From: Legionella sp. PC1000 | GTDB taxonomy: Bacteria > Pseudomonadota > Gammaproteobacteria > Legionellales > Legionellaceae | Direction of reading: 5' to 3' | DNA: 64,000 nt | NCBI RefSeq assembly: GCF_014109805.1 | Contig: NZ_CP059400.1 | Span: 528,001-592,000, forward strand | Shown here: positions 26,886 to 36,174 of the stretch, one piece after another | How positions within the stretch are numbered: the stretch's first letter is position 1 | Layout of the letters: every line of letters starts with the position of its first letter | Notes under the pieces: generated by a model | What the model saw: only the letters and a program-made list of their open reading frames with translations | Database searches by the model: none | What the model was told of the DNA's origin: nothing | Program-made: the position numbers and the translations under genes

Positions 26886-28601
26886 CTAAGTATTAGTATC
26901 ATCATTTCCCCCTGGTGAAGGGGAAAATGTTTTTACATTTCTTGATTCAGGTTGAATTACTGGCACATTAGTTGATGGTTGGAACATTCGATAGACATTG
27001 GTATCACTGGGAGGTTCCTGCTGTATTTTTGCCGCTTCTTTTACCTTCGAGGTTGCCCCCTCAATATATTCCTTAATCATAAGATAATCTTTTTCATCTT
27101 CAGCTTGCATGAGTTGTCCAATTGCGTCAACGAAACTATCAACATCATTAGAAGAAATATTTACTTCATATTTTCCTATACATTCATGCAAAAAAGAAAG
27201 TGAAGGCACTATTTCTGCTTTTACTTTTTCTTGAATGGCTTTCGATTTAAATAGTGGAGTATCACTCTCCATTGAAAGAAGATTATTTAAAATATGGAGG
27301 GTAAATTTTGGATCTGAAACTGCTTTGAGCATCGGTAATACGAGATTGATATGCTGTTTTTTTAACTCCAGCTCGATTAGCTGTTTCAGCTGATCTTGAT
27401 TATTTGCTGAACCCTTGATAATTGCCTTTAGCAATTCGCTTGTAGTCTCTTCATTTGGTGAGCAATCAAAAATGGTTTTCTCGTCACTTCTTACATAAAG
27501 AGGATCGTATTTTAATAAAATTTTAAAAATATCTATTCGACTATTTTGGGCTGCAAGCATTAAGGGTGTCATTCCAGCACCATTTATTGTATTGAGTAAT
27601 TGTTTATTTTCATAAAGAATAATTTTTATCGTTTCTTTTAAGACAGATGCATCCATGGTTTCATCTCCTGGACTTTTACAAAGAAGATGAAATGCATTAT
27701 TGCCCATCTTGTCTACCAGATTAATATCTGCTTTACATTGTAAGAACAGGTTTACAAGTACAGGATTATTAAATACGATGGCAAACATGAGAGGAGTCTG
27801 TCCTTTTGCATTTCTTAGTTCAGCCATTTTTTTTATTTCAGCGATTGTTTCTTCAGGGTGACTCTCTGCACGTTGTGTAAGTATGTGCGATAAAGTCACA
27901 CTCGTATTAGAAATACAAGCATAGTGTATTGCTGTATTCAAATCTTTATCTACCGCATAAATATCAGCGCCTTGTTCAATTAAATAAGCTGCAACAGTTG
28001 GGTCATCTAAACCAATAGATAAAAACAACGGTGTTTTACCCTCTGGTTGGGGAGTCTCTAAGACGCTGCGGTCTTTTTCGACAAGGAATTTGACCAGCTC
28101 GATCTTCCCTGTTGTGCATGCATGATGAATCGCACTGTAGCCTTTGGAATTAGGCACTTTTATATCAACTTGGTATTTATTTACAAGTAATTCTAAAAGA
28201 GGTAAATGTCCCTCTGCAGTAACAAGTGCAAGCCATTGAGGATCATTTTTTATAGAGAGATTGAAATTAGGACAACAATCCAACAAATATTCAGCAACAT
28301 TTTTATGCCCACGTTGAAGCGCAAAATACAAACCAGTGTCATTTTGATCTTCAAGTGTCTCTATATATTCAGGACCTAGTTTTTCTACAAATAATTTAAC
28401 GATATTCAAATCCCCTGCAATGCAGGCATTTAAGAAAGCAATCTTAGCTCCTTTTAAAACCTCAGGGTGTTTTTCGGCAAAGATGCGAGCAATATCAGCA
28501 TTTCCATTTTTGCACGCTACTCTAAATAATTGGAGCGGATCATAGTCAATTTTATGTTCAGGAATTGTAGGTTCCGTGAACCAATTTTCTAGCGCATCCA
28601 T
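26886..28601 (-). CDS. C-terminal part of an IS-split ankyrin gene
   Basis: The frame encodes 571 residues. Its first 11 (MDALENWFTEP) come largely from the end of the insertion sequence. From Thr12 onward the protein continues in frame from the gene at 29404-31980. Many ankyrin repeats are visible (LQLFRVACKNGNADIARIF, AIHHACTTGKIELVKFLVEKD, TPLFLSIGLDDPTVAAYLIEQGADI, AIHYACISNTSVTLSHIL, TPLMFAIVFNNPVLVNLFL, TPLMLAAQNSRIDIFKILL), then a helical tail. No SD precedes the IS-borne ATG, so it may not be translated. It is best read as the distal half of a disrupted gene. Confidence 0.8.
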   Translation of the reverse strand: MDALENWFTEPTIPEHKIDYDPLQLFRVACKNGNADIARIFAEKHPEVLKGAKIAFLNACIAGDLNIVKLFVEKLGPEYIETLEDQNDTGLYFALQRGHKNVAEYLLDCCPNFNLSIKNDPQWLALVTAEGHLPLLELLVNKYQVDIKVPNSKGYSAIHHACTTGKIELVKFLVEKDRSVLETPQPEGKTPLFLSIGLDDPTVAAYLIEQGADIYAVDKDLNTAIHYACISNTSVTLSHILTQRAESHPEETIAEIKKMAELRNAKGQTPLMFAIVFNNPVLVNLFLQCKADINLVDKMGNNAFHLLCKSPGDETMDASVLKETIKIILYENKQLLNTINGAGMTPLMLAAQNSRIDIFKILLKYDPLYVRSDEKTIFDCSPNEETTSELLKAIIKGSANNQDQLKQLIELELKKQHINLVLPMLKAVSDPKFTLHILNNLLSMESDTPLFKSKAIQEKVKAEIVPSLSFLHECIGKYEVNISSNDVDSFVDAIGQLMQAEDEKDYLMIKEYIEGATSKVKEAAKIQQEPPSDTNVYRMFQPSTNVPVIQPESRNVKTFSPSPGGNDDTNT

Positions 28602-29435
28602 ATAAGCGCTCCGGCCAAATGTAAGAACCCGGAAAAAGCGGTCGTTGTTTTATCAAAACGAGAAAAAACACGCCGAAAGTGTTTGATTTTGGAGAAAAAA
28701 GCTTCAACTAAAAACCGCTCTTTGTACTGCTCTTTATCGATTTTTCTTGGGTTCTTCGCATTCTTTTTTGACGGAATGGTTGCAATACAGCCTTGACTCT
28801 CCAGTGTGTCAACAAGTGCCTGTGAATCATATCCTTTATCTGCAAGAACTATCGTGTCACGCTGCTCCTTCAATAGCTCTGCTGCTTGAGTAATATCGTT
28901 TCGATGTCCCCCGGTCAGGATAAACTTAATCGGATTCCCCAGTCCATCCACCAAAGCGTGAATTTTAGTGGTAAAACCTCCTTTACTGCGCCCCAATGCC
29001 TGAGCATCATTCCCTTCCTTGTCGTAACCAGATGCACACGCATGCGCGCGCACTATGGTGGCATCAATCATGACGGCTTGATCATCAACATCGCTAACTG
29101 AAGACATTAAGCCAGTCCAAATGCCGCGATCTGACCACATTTTATATCGCTTGTGAATTTTACGCCAATGTCCGTAATAGGGCGGGAGCAGGCGCCATTG
29201 ACAGCCTGTACGTAATACATACCAGACTCCTTCCACAAAGCATCTTGTCTTCTCATTATTCTTAATGTGCAATCCTTTTACTCCTTGCAGAAAAGAATAA
29301 ATTGTATCCCAGACTCGTTCTGATATATTATTATACATGTAGGCAGTTCCATTAGTGTTGTTAACGATCGCAATCGAATTTCACTATAAAAACTGCCTAC
29401 TTTTCAAGTAATTAAAAAAATTGGTTCACGGAACC
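28570..29435 (-). mobile_element. IS5-family (IS427-like) insertion sequence, complete
   Basis: This is an 866-bp element with perfect 19-bp terminal inverted repeats, GGTTCCGTGAACCAATTTT, at 28570-28588 and inverted at 29417-29435. It is flanked by TA at 28568-28569 and 29436-29437, the 2-bp TA duplication expected of the IS427 group of IS5. One transposase frame fills it. It sits inside a large ankyrin gene, and removing it with one TA restores the reading frame. Confidence 0.93.
28589..29338 (-). CDS. IS5-family transposase
   Basis: This is a 249-residue DDE transposase in a single frame. The N-terminal part has the WYVLRTGCQWRLLPPYYGHW motif (DUF4096-like) of IS5/IS427 transposases. Likely catalytic residues are D92 in MIDATIVRAHAC, D167 in VLADKGYDS, and E212 in RFLVEAFFSKIK, followed by the Y/F-R-R-x-x-x-R-F-[DE] motif (HFRRVFSRFDK). 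It appears intact, so the element may still be mobile. It has no partner frame and needs no frameshift. Confidence 0.92.
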   Translation of the reverse strand: MYNNISERVWDTIYSFLQGVKGLHIKNNEKTRCFVEGVWYVLRTGCQWRLLPPYYGHWRKIHKRYKMWSDRGIWTGLMSSVSDVDDQAVMIDATIVRAHACASGYDKEGNDAQALGRSKGGFTTKIHALVDGLGNPIKFILTGGHRNDITQAAELLKEQRDTIVLADKGYDSQALVDTLESQGCIATIPSKKNAKNPRKIDKEQYKERFLVEAFFSKIKHFRRVFSRFDKTTTAFSGFLHLAGALIWMR

Positions 29436-31980
29436 TAGGTTCAAGAAGAAATTTTACTAATTTTTCGTTGCCGCTGTTGACGGCGGCTAAAATGAAACGG
29501 GAGTCATTTTTTAAAATACCTGGATCATGTTCAAGCAAAACTTCAACCGCGCCTAGACGGCCTTTAACACAAGCAAGATATAAGCTGGCAAAGTTAGCTT
29601 CAGCCTTGTTAGTTAATAATAATTTTGGCAATTCTACATCATCGCGCAATGAAATTGCATAAATCAAAGGCGAAATCTTCTCAGTATTTGGTATATTAAC
29701 TAACTTGGGATTACTGGTTATTATTTGCTGAGCTATGCCAGCTTTTCCTTCGATGCATGCATGATGTAATACAGTATTTCCTTTCTTATCTGTTAAATCA
29801 GAGTTTGCGCCGTGGTCTAACAAAATTTGGACAATCTCATTAAATCCATGCTTACACGCCAACATGAGTGGGGTTAATCCTTGCTTATTAGGTATATTAA
29901 GGTCAACTCCTTTTTCTATAAGTTTATTTATAAGTTCAACATTTCTTGATTTAACAGCAGAAAGTAGTAATGTTGTTGTAGAAGTTATATGTAGGTCACT
30001 TCGTCTAATTTCTTTGTGTATTGCACCTAGGGTAATAGATCCTACTGAGCCAAATTGCAATTTGTCTATTTCTTGCATTACCTCACTTGATGGATTTTTT
30101 AATGAATTGAGTTGCCATTTGTTTTCTTTTGATAAGCCATATATCATTACCGTATTGCCTTGCTTTATCAAAATTGGAATATTTCCGTGCTCTGCCGATG
30201 CCCTGCTCAATTGTTCTTCTTTCAGAGTTACCCCCCTATTTATTTCTACTAAGAGCATGGGATAAGGTTTTTGTTTTTGATTTTGAAGATGTTTTGCAAA
30301 AGTAGCATTTAGGAGACGTTCATATGCTTGTATGTTGTGTCCGCTTAATGCATTTTCTCCTTTTAAGGCATCAAGTTTTTGTATTTGATCCAGTGCTAAT
30401 TCCGGTTTTTCACATACAAGGGCACATTCCAGGAGTTTTAATTCACGGGCTGGTGACTTCAATTGGAGTATATCATCCAACAAATACTCCATAACCAATT
30501 GATTGTTGTTTGAAACGGAATCGGCTAAACAATGCTCTAAGGTAAGCGGTAACTGTTCTTGACTCAATTTCGGCGATAGTTGCTGATATAATTGTTTAAA
30601 ATCATTTAAAGGTTGTGAAGTAAACTCAGCTAGAAGGGTATCGATATCCCGTTCACCTAAATGGGTTAATTCAAGTCCATATTCTTTAAGCTTATCGATA
30701 AAATAATCATATACCTCTCTTGTTTTCCTTCTTATACTTAGAGAGGTAGAGATAGAGGGAGTAAGATTGTCCAGTATTAATTTAATGACGTCGTCGTGAT
30801 CCCCAAGACCCGCCACAATTTTTTTTATGGCGACTAGATTATCTGTTTTTGCTGCGATTTCTGCCCATGTTTTACCATCAGCATCAATTCTACGTATATC
30901 ACCAAAACTAGTTTTATGAATATCAGAATTTACTTGTATCGAAGCCATTGCTTCTTTTACTTTAAGGGCTTGCTCTTTACTATTTACAGAGGCAGCAAAA
31001 GATATGCCAATGTATTCACCTTTATTATCTTTAGCATGAGGCTTATATGCGCTTGTTATTAATGTTGCTATTTCTTTTGCAGAGGAAGGATCATTATTAA
31101 AAAATTTGAATTTACGATTTGGATCAAATACGATCCATTGGTTATTCACATAAGTAAGCTCAATTGCATGGCTGCATGCAGTTAGGCTAAATGAAATAGG
31201 TTGATATTGCGGCGCAATTTCCGCAAAAGACTGAATTAGTTTTTCAAGTGATTCATTATTATAAACACCACATACATCCCCTGCCGGGAAAATGTTTTTT
31301 TTCTGAAAATATTCTGGATTAATTTGATGGCCATTTTTTTTCTCGATTAAATTGATAACTTTTTTAAACGATTCATTTAATATTTTGAATGGCTGTTCAC
31401 CGGATTTAAATACGGTGTTTAGATCTTCTGCAAGAAGAGTTCCTCTAACCTCATCTCCTTTTGGATTTATGAAAACATAGTCAAGACCTTCTGGAGTAAA
31501 CTTAGCATAGAATTTGCCTTTTTCTGGTACTTGATTTGATAGTTCTTCAATGCCATATTCATTATTCCACGTGTCCAAACCCAATAAAGAAAGTGTTTCT
31601 TCTACGTTCTGTGATTTAATCGCGAGTTCATTAGGAAACAATCGTGAGTAATGTCTTGGTTGTTGTAGGATCTCGACCATTTCACAGAAACTAGCGGCCT
31701 CAAGCAACTGTTTTTCCGTTTCGGTGAGTTCTTCCTGTGGATTTTTTGCAATCCTTGCCCTTAATGCATCAATCTCCTCTTTTTTGACGAGGTGACGGTT
31801 TTCATTGATAAAATCTAACATCGTAAAGAATGAATCGGTCTTGTTATTGAGACAATAAACCATAAACAAGCTGGCTAATCCACGACATACTCCACCACGA
31901 CTGCTTCTGTATCCCAGCCTTCTCATGCTATCAATAAACCATCTTTGCCCATCAGGTAGATTTTCCATTCTGGATTGCAT
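29404..31980 (-). CDS. N-terminal part of an IS-split AnkH-like ankyrin effector
   Basis: The frame encodes 858 residues, but the last 10 (RFREPIFLIT) are read from the insertion sequence. The native protein went on into the 26886-28601 frame, for about 1408 residues in total. The N-terminus has GGVC32RGLASLFMVYCL, then ACSH271AIELTYVNNQWIVFD286PN, a Cys-His-Asp set like that of the 7204-8868 protein and AnkH-type papain-like domains. A long helical region follows. Ankyrin repeats start near residue 675 (TLLLSAVKSRNVELINKLI, TPLMLACKHGFNEIVQILLDHGAN, TVLHHACIEGKAGIAQQII). It is a probable Dot/Icm substrate; truncation removes most of the ankyrin array and any C-terminal secretion signal. Confidence 0.82.
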   Translation of the reverse strand: MQSRMENLPDGQRWFIDSMRRLGYRSSRGGVCRGLASLFMVYCLNNKTDSFFTMLDFINENRHLVKKEEIDALRARIAKNPQEELTETEKQLLEAASFCEMVEILQQPRHYSRLFPNELAIKSQNVEETLSLLGLDTWNNEYGIEELSNQVPEKGKFYAKFTPEGLDYVFINPKGDEVRGTLLAEDLNTVFKSGEQPFKILNESFKKVINLIEKKNGHQINPEYFQKKNIFPAGDVCGVYNNESLEKLIQSFAEIAPQYQPISFSLTACSHAIELTYVNNQWIVFDPNRKFKFFNNDPSSAKEIATLITSAYKPHAKDNKGEYIGISFAASVNSKEQALKVKEAMASIQVNSDIHKTSFGDIRRIDADGKTWAEIAAKTDNLVAIKKIVAGLGDHDDVIKLILDNLTPSISTSLSIRRKTREVYDYFIDKLKEYGLELTHLGERDIDTLLAEFTSQPLNDFKQLYQQLSPKLSQEQLPLTLEHCLADSVSNNNQLVMEYLLDDILQLKSPARELKLLECALVCEKPELALDQIQKLDALKGENALSGHNIQAYERLLNATFAKHLQNQKQKPYPMLLVEINRGVTLKEEQLSRASAEHGNIPILIKQGNTVMIYGLSKENKWQLNSLKNPSSEVMQEIDKLQFGSVGSITLGAIHKEIRRSDLHITSTTTLLLSAVKSRNVELINKLIEKGVDLNIPNKQGLTPLMLACKHGFNEIVQILLDHGANSDLTDKKGNTVLHHACIEGKAGIAQQIITSNPKLVNIPNTEKISPLIYAISLRDDVELPKLLLTNKAEANFASLYLACVKGRLGAVEVLLEHDPGILKNDSRFILAAVNSGNEKLVKFLLEPRFREPIFLIT

Positions 31981-32360
31981 AAGATCACCTAGGTTTGTAT
32001 TTTGATTATACGTTTAATTATAGACCATTTGATGTGGCTAAAATGTGAGAGATTAAAGCAATTTTCCAATCTGTAGCGGCATCAAAGTGATTGGGATTTA
32101 TTAGGAAATGCAACAATGAAAAATTCAATGCAATGAAGGTATTATGATAATTTTTGCTGCAAAATTTTCTCGCAATGAAAGACCAATTAGGTGATGATTT
32201 TTTCCCAGCTAAGTGCCATGTAATTGTACGATTAAAAACCCTTGTGGTTAATGTTTTTCAATCTTGTTCTTGACAGGCTCATCCTGAATCACAATAATTC
32301 GACTGATTTTTTGAAAATCCCTTCGCTGCAAGGACTGCCGGCCCTAACTAGGAAAAGAAT
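31981..32360. other. Intergenic region, divergent promoters
   Basis: This AT-rich gap separates the divergent ankyrin and omptin genes. Apart from the RBS of each (AGGTGAT before 31980 and an AGGAAAAG before 32361), I see no RNA gene, repeat or clear operator in it. Confidence 0.35.
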
Positions 32361-33287
32361 ATGAAAAATAAAATAGTTATGTTGGCTTTAACTCCCTTAG
32401 CTTTTACTTTCACGCTTGATGCTTATGCTGTTGATTACCGTTCGAATGGCTTATCGTTAAGTACTTCTGTAGGAATCCTATCCGGTAAGGCTAATGAATA
32501 TGTTTATAACCAAGAAACAGACACTAAGTTAAGCCAGCTCAATTGGCGCATAAAGAATGCAGTAATAATAAACGGGGAACTAAATTATGATTTCCTAACC
32601 TGGCTCAGTATTAATGGCAAGGGGTGGATCACCTTGGCAAAAAATAAAGCTGCCATGGATGATTATGACTGGCTCAATCCTTATCAAGAAACCTGGACTG
32701 ACTGGTCACATCATGAAAATACACATCTTAATTATGCCAATGAAGTGGATCTGAATTTAAGAACTTGGTTGATGCAAAATGAATATTATAAGCTGGGCGT
32801 GGTAGCAGGTTATCAATGGAGCTCCTTCAGCTGGCGAGCAATTGGTGGTTGCTACCAATATAACAGTGGTTCCAATACAGGTTGTTTCCCTGGTAATCAG
32901 CTTGGAATTGGATACCAACAAAAATTTAGAACTCCTTATGTTGGTTTGGCAGGGAAGTATTTCATCAATAATTTTGAATTCAATGCTCTTTTAAAATACA
33001 GTGATTGGGTTTCAGCACGAGATCATGATGAACATTATGCGCGCAACTTAACGTTTAAAGAGCAGGGAAATAACTCCAGATATTATGCTGCAACAATTAA
33101 TTCTGGCTATCATGTCACGCGCAATGCGAAAATTTTTGTTGAAGCGTCCTACAATCATTATTCGAATGGGCGTGCTGATACCGAAATAATCGACAACGAT
33201 ACCGGTGCGCATTTCTATGAGAGCGATTCAGCTGGTTTATCTAATAAAAACTACAGTGTCGCGCTCGGCCTGCAGTATCTTTTTTAG
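32361..33287 (+). CDS. Omptin family outer-membrane protease
   Basis: This is a 308-residue protein with a signal peptide (cut near AYA-VD) and an alternating beta-barrel pattern ending in the outer-membrane signature LQYLF. All omptin catalytic residues are visible: D101-Y-D103 in MDDYDWLNP (OmpT D83/D85) and D223-E-H225 in HDEHYAR (OmpT D210/H212). Omptins cleave between or after basic residues at the cell surface and need rough LPS. The Legionella omptin acts on host proteins such as plasminogen-system components; that role is inferred here. It is a single gene, with REP-like palindromes downstream. Confidence 0.93.
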   Translation: MKNKIVMLALTPLAFTFTLDAYAVDYRSNGLSLSTSVGILSGKANEYVYNQETDTKLSQLNWRIKNAVIINGELNYDFLTWLSINGKGWITLAKNKAAMDDYDWLNPYQETWTDWSHHENTHLNYANEVDLNLRTWLMQNEYYKLGVVAGYQWSSFSWRAIGGCYQYNSGSNTGCFPGNQLGIGYQQKFRTPYVGLAGKYFINNFEFNALLKYSDWVSARDHDEHYARNLTFKEQGNNSRYYAATINSGYHVTRNAKIFVEASYNHYSNGRADTEIIDNDTGAHFYESDSAGLSNKNYSVALGLQYLF

Positions 33288-33334
33288 AATAAGCACGCAA
33301 TTTATGTGTGCAGGAAAATACTACCTCATAAAGT

Positions 33335-33388
33335 AGCCTGGGTGAAGCGAAGCGGAACCCGGGTTACGGCTTCGCCGGCATCCAGGCT
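33335..33388. repeat. REP-like palindromic repeat
   Basis: AGCCTGG (33335-33341) and CCAGGCT (33382-33388) bracket inner inverted pieces rich in GAAGCG and CTTCGCC. A related sequence is at about 43.19-43.25 kb. It is a dispersed intergenic repeat, possibly also a terminator for the omptin gene. Confidence 0.5.
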
Positions 33389-33478
33389 TTAACGAGCAGG
33401 TTAAGTCATATTAGCGTTGGGTTCATTGCTAAATTTTGCTTTTCGTGCTTTCCTGCTCGACATATTTAAAATAAATAT

Positions 33479-33835
33479 TTATCCGTTTGGGCCCCTGTTA
33501 GAGAATGCAGTAGTTATTTCATCATGTATTGCACCTCCGCCATTGATTATATTTCTTAAGGCATTATCCACTTCACCAACATGATCATTCGATGAATTTT
33601 GAGCAAAAAACATGCCTGAGAAATAAGTTCTTCCCTGATTGAGCAGATTGGAGCCTGGCCTTCTTTTTTTCCCTATTTCATGGAGTTGTGAAATTAACAA
33701 TCCATTGACTATCAAACCTGCGGTCAATGCAAGGCGGGAGTCAATTAGGAGCAGGGGTGATAGAATCAAATTTACTACTCCAAGTACCTGTAAGGTCTTT
33801 TGCATTTTGACTTCAGGAGGATCGTTTCTAGGCAT
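33479..33835 (-). CDS. Small hypothetical membrane-associated protein
   Basis: This 118-residue protein starts at the ATG at 33835, where AAGGAG precedes it. A 32-codon upstream extension in the same frame is unsupported. A hydrophobic stretch (VLGVVNLILSPLLLIDSRLALTAGLIVNGLLI) suggests one or two membrane helices. The C-terminal half is polar and Asn/Gly-rich. It is divergent from the terpene operon. No function is recognised. Confidence 0.55.
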   Translation of the reverse strand: MPRNDPPEVKMQKTLQVLGVVNLILSPLLLIDSRLALTAGLIVNGLLISQLHEIGKKRRPGSNLLNQGRTYFSGMFFAQNSSNDHVGEVDNALRNIINGGGAIHDEITTAFSNRGPNG

Positions 33836-34078
33836 GGTAAATCTCCTTATAATTATTTTTTTGAGTGGTTGGAAAGGCATAGAATGAGCCGAATATATGC
33901 CCGATTGTAACACAGAGTGCTCAAGTGGCAAGTAATTGATATTAATATTATTATTGCTTTATTCACTCTTTTAAATGTACTTATCTGCTTCTCATCTCGC
34001 GCCATAATTGACTTCAAAGCAAAATATTTTATACTAAAAAATCTCATGCGGTACCATCTCAGTTCAGGAAGAACGCCG

Positions 34079-35338
34079 ATGCTTTTCCACCGGTTACCTT
34101 TAAAGTCTCTGTCTTATTTCCACAAGGCTCCTATTCGTTTCATGGCCCAAGTCGCTCATTCCCATGGTGATGTCGCTGCTTTTCAGTGTCTGCATCAGCG
34201 CTTATGGGTACTTCGTCAACCTGATTTGGCGGATGCTCTAGTGAAACATAGCTGTTTTGCCAAGTCTTCTTTTGTGTTTAAACAGCTTATCCCTATTACG
34301 GGCCGCCAAGGGTTGGTCCAGTTAGATGATAATGATTGGAAACATAGAGTGCCTGCAATTAAGCCACAGTTCTCTATTCAAGGATTGAATGACTCATTGC
34401 CTTTGATAACCACTAATATCGATAACGTATTGCAAGAATTTAATAAGGGGCTCATTGATATTCACCCAATCATTATGAAGTTGACCATGGGCAACATATT
34501 AGCCTTAATGGGTATTGAAGGTGTGGGAGATGTAACACCAATCATTAATGATATGTTGGTATTAAATCAATACTGTGGCCAACGCATGCGGCAATTGCTG
34601 CGGTTGCCTTTATTTTTGCCATTGCCCCCGCATCGATTGATTCATAAGAAGGCTTCTGAGTTGAGGATAAAATTAGACTTCCTATTACAAACAGCCAGCG
34701 TCCGTAGCAGTTCACCATTGCATCAACTTCAACTACACTGGCCTAGGAGGGAATGCATCGATCACTTAAGTACGTTTTTATTTGCTGGTTTTGAAACGAC
34801 AGCGAGTTCTATTACCACCGCGCTGCATTATCTGGCTAATAATCCAGAATGGCAGCAGGCTATATTAGAAGAAAGCTCCGACAAGGCGCAGTTGTCCGTG
34901 CAATTAATGAGGCAATGGTCTTGGACTCAAGCACTTTATTGTGAAACACTTCGTCTCTATCCCCCGGCATATATGCTCGTTCGTCAACCAACGGTTGATG
35001 TGAGTTTGTACAATCTGAATTTCCGTTCTAATGATTTGGTGATCATCAATGTCTATGGTATGCAAAGACATAAAAAATACTGGTCAAATCCAATGTCATT
35101 TGATATCAGGCGGCATCTGAATGGCTCTCCATTTGCCAATAAAGCGTTCATGCCCTTTGGTTTAGGAAAGCGTATTTGCACCGGACATCAGTTGGCTATG
35201 ACTGAAAGCATGCTGATTTTATCTGCAATGTGTCGGCGTTTTCGATTATCAACACCAAGCAGTATCAAACCAATAATGAATGCTGAAATTACGCTACATC
35301 CAAGGAGCCATATATGGTTGAATTGCCAGCCACGCTAA
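34079..35338 (+). CDS. Cytochrome P450 of the terpene operon
   Basis: This is a 419-residue P450 from the ATG at 34079, which has AGGAAG upstream. A GTG at 33917 would add 54 residues with a hydrophobic helix. All hallmark motifs are intact: I-helix A236GFETTAS, K-helix E289TLR292, the PMSFDIRRH region, and the heme loop FMPFGLGKRIC367TG. It is the first gene of a four-gene operon: its stop lies 25 bases inside the terpene synthase gene. In such clusters the P450 usually hydroxylates the terpene skeleton. No ferredoxin partner is present, so redox partners must come from elsewhere. Confidence 0.9.
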   Translation: MLFHRLPLKSLSYFHKAPIRFMAQVAHSHGDVAAFQCLHQRLWVLRQPDLADALVKHSCFAKSSFVFKQLIPITGRQGLVQLDDNDWKHRVPAIKPQFSIQGLNDSLPLITTNIDNVLQEFNKGLIDIHPIIMKLTMGNILALMGIEGVGDVTPIINDMLVLNQYCGQRMRQLLRLPLFLPLPPHRLIHKKASELRIKLDFLLQTASVRSSSPLHQLQLHWPRRECIDHLSTFLFAGFETTASSITTALHYLANNPEWQQAILEESSDKAQLSVQLMRQWSWTQALYCETLRLYPPAYMLVRQPTVDVSLYNLNFRSNDLVIINVYGMQRHKKYWSNPMSFDIRRHLNGSPFANKAFMPFGLGKRICTGHQLAMTESMLILSAMCRRFRLSTPSSIKPIMNAEITLHPRSHIWLNCQPR

Positions 35339-36174
35339 ACCGTTGGTTAAGTGAGTACCTAAGACTGGATATGGGACGTGATGAACGTTTATTTACTCAG
35401 TTTTTGTCTTTTGGTTATGCAAAGACTACTTTATCCAGTGTCAGCACTCTTTTTTATGAACACTGTCAACTGGCAAAGTGGATGCTGGGCTCGCTCATTA
35501 CTTTGACAGATGATTTCACCGATCATCCTTCATTCAAGAGCATGCAATGGGTAACAAGCTTTATTGCGGCAATCCAGGGTGGTCATCAAGTAGCTTCTCT
35601 ATCTGTTCATCAGCAACAAGCACTAAATCTGGCTTGTCAATTGTACGGATGGTTACACCAGTCTATACATAAAATGACCCTTCAACCAAGACTTATTGCA
35701 CTCATTGAGTTTGACTTGCAGCAGTACTTCCTCAATATGCGTTTTAGTACCCTTCTCAACAGCGACCCTTTATTAATCTGCAAACGAGAGTATCTGTGGC
35801 ACGCTCCGCATAACATGGGTATGGTTATTGCGGGAATGATGGATTTGGCGTGCAGTGACCGCATTGAATGGCAAGAAATGGCCGCCATGCGAGAAATTTT
35901 TTACTGTGCTCAACGCAGTGGACATATCTGTAACACATTAACTACCCTGGATAGAGAAACAGAAGAAGGGTGTATCAGCAATGAAATTCAATTAAGAAAA
36001 ATGCATGGGAAGAATGGAAGCGAAGAACGCATTGTTGAGTTTCTGCGACAAGAAAGAGCGGATCTGTATAAAAAAATAGGTGAGGAATCTTTAAAAACAT
36101 TCTCGGCCCAAGATTATGCGCAGGGACTTAAACAACTGCAAACTTTACATGAAGACATGCAAGGCGTGATATGA
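35314..36174 (+). CDS. Class I terpene synthase
   Basis: This 286-residue all-helical protein carries both metal-binding motifs of class I terpene cyclases. They are the Asp-rich motif LTD66DFTD70H in helix C, and the NSE triad N207-T-L-T-T211-L-D-R-E215, fitting NDxxSxxxE with Thr for Ser. Spacing (141 residues) and length suit bacterial sesqui- or diterpene cyclases. It would ionise a prenyl diphosphate (farnesyl or geranylgeranyl) and cyclise it. The start overlaps the P450 gene by 25 bases with AAGGAG upstream. It overlaps the FAD gene by ATGA. The product cannot be predicted from sequence alone. Confidence 0.85.
   Translation: MVELPATLNRWLSEYLRLDMGRDERLFTQFLSFGYAKTTLSSVSTLFYEHCQLAKWMLGSLITLTDDFTDHPSFKSMQWVTSFIAAIQGGHQVASLSVHQQQALNLACQLYGWLHQSIHKMTLQPRLIALIEFDLQQYFLNMRFSTLLNSDPLLICKREYLWHAPHNMGMVIAGMMDLACSDRIEWQEMAAMREIFYCAQRSGHICNTLTTLDRETEEGCISNEIQLRKMHGKNGSEERIVEFLRQERADLYKKIGEESLKTFSAQDYAQGLKQLQTLHEDMQGVI

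Noticed and set aside
28570..29435. The IS as the source of the flanking ankyrin genes (cargo)
   Set aside because: Both flanking frames continue each other exactly across one TA, so they pre-date the insertion. The element carries only its transposase.
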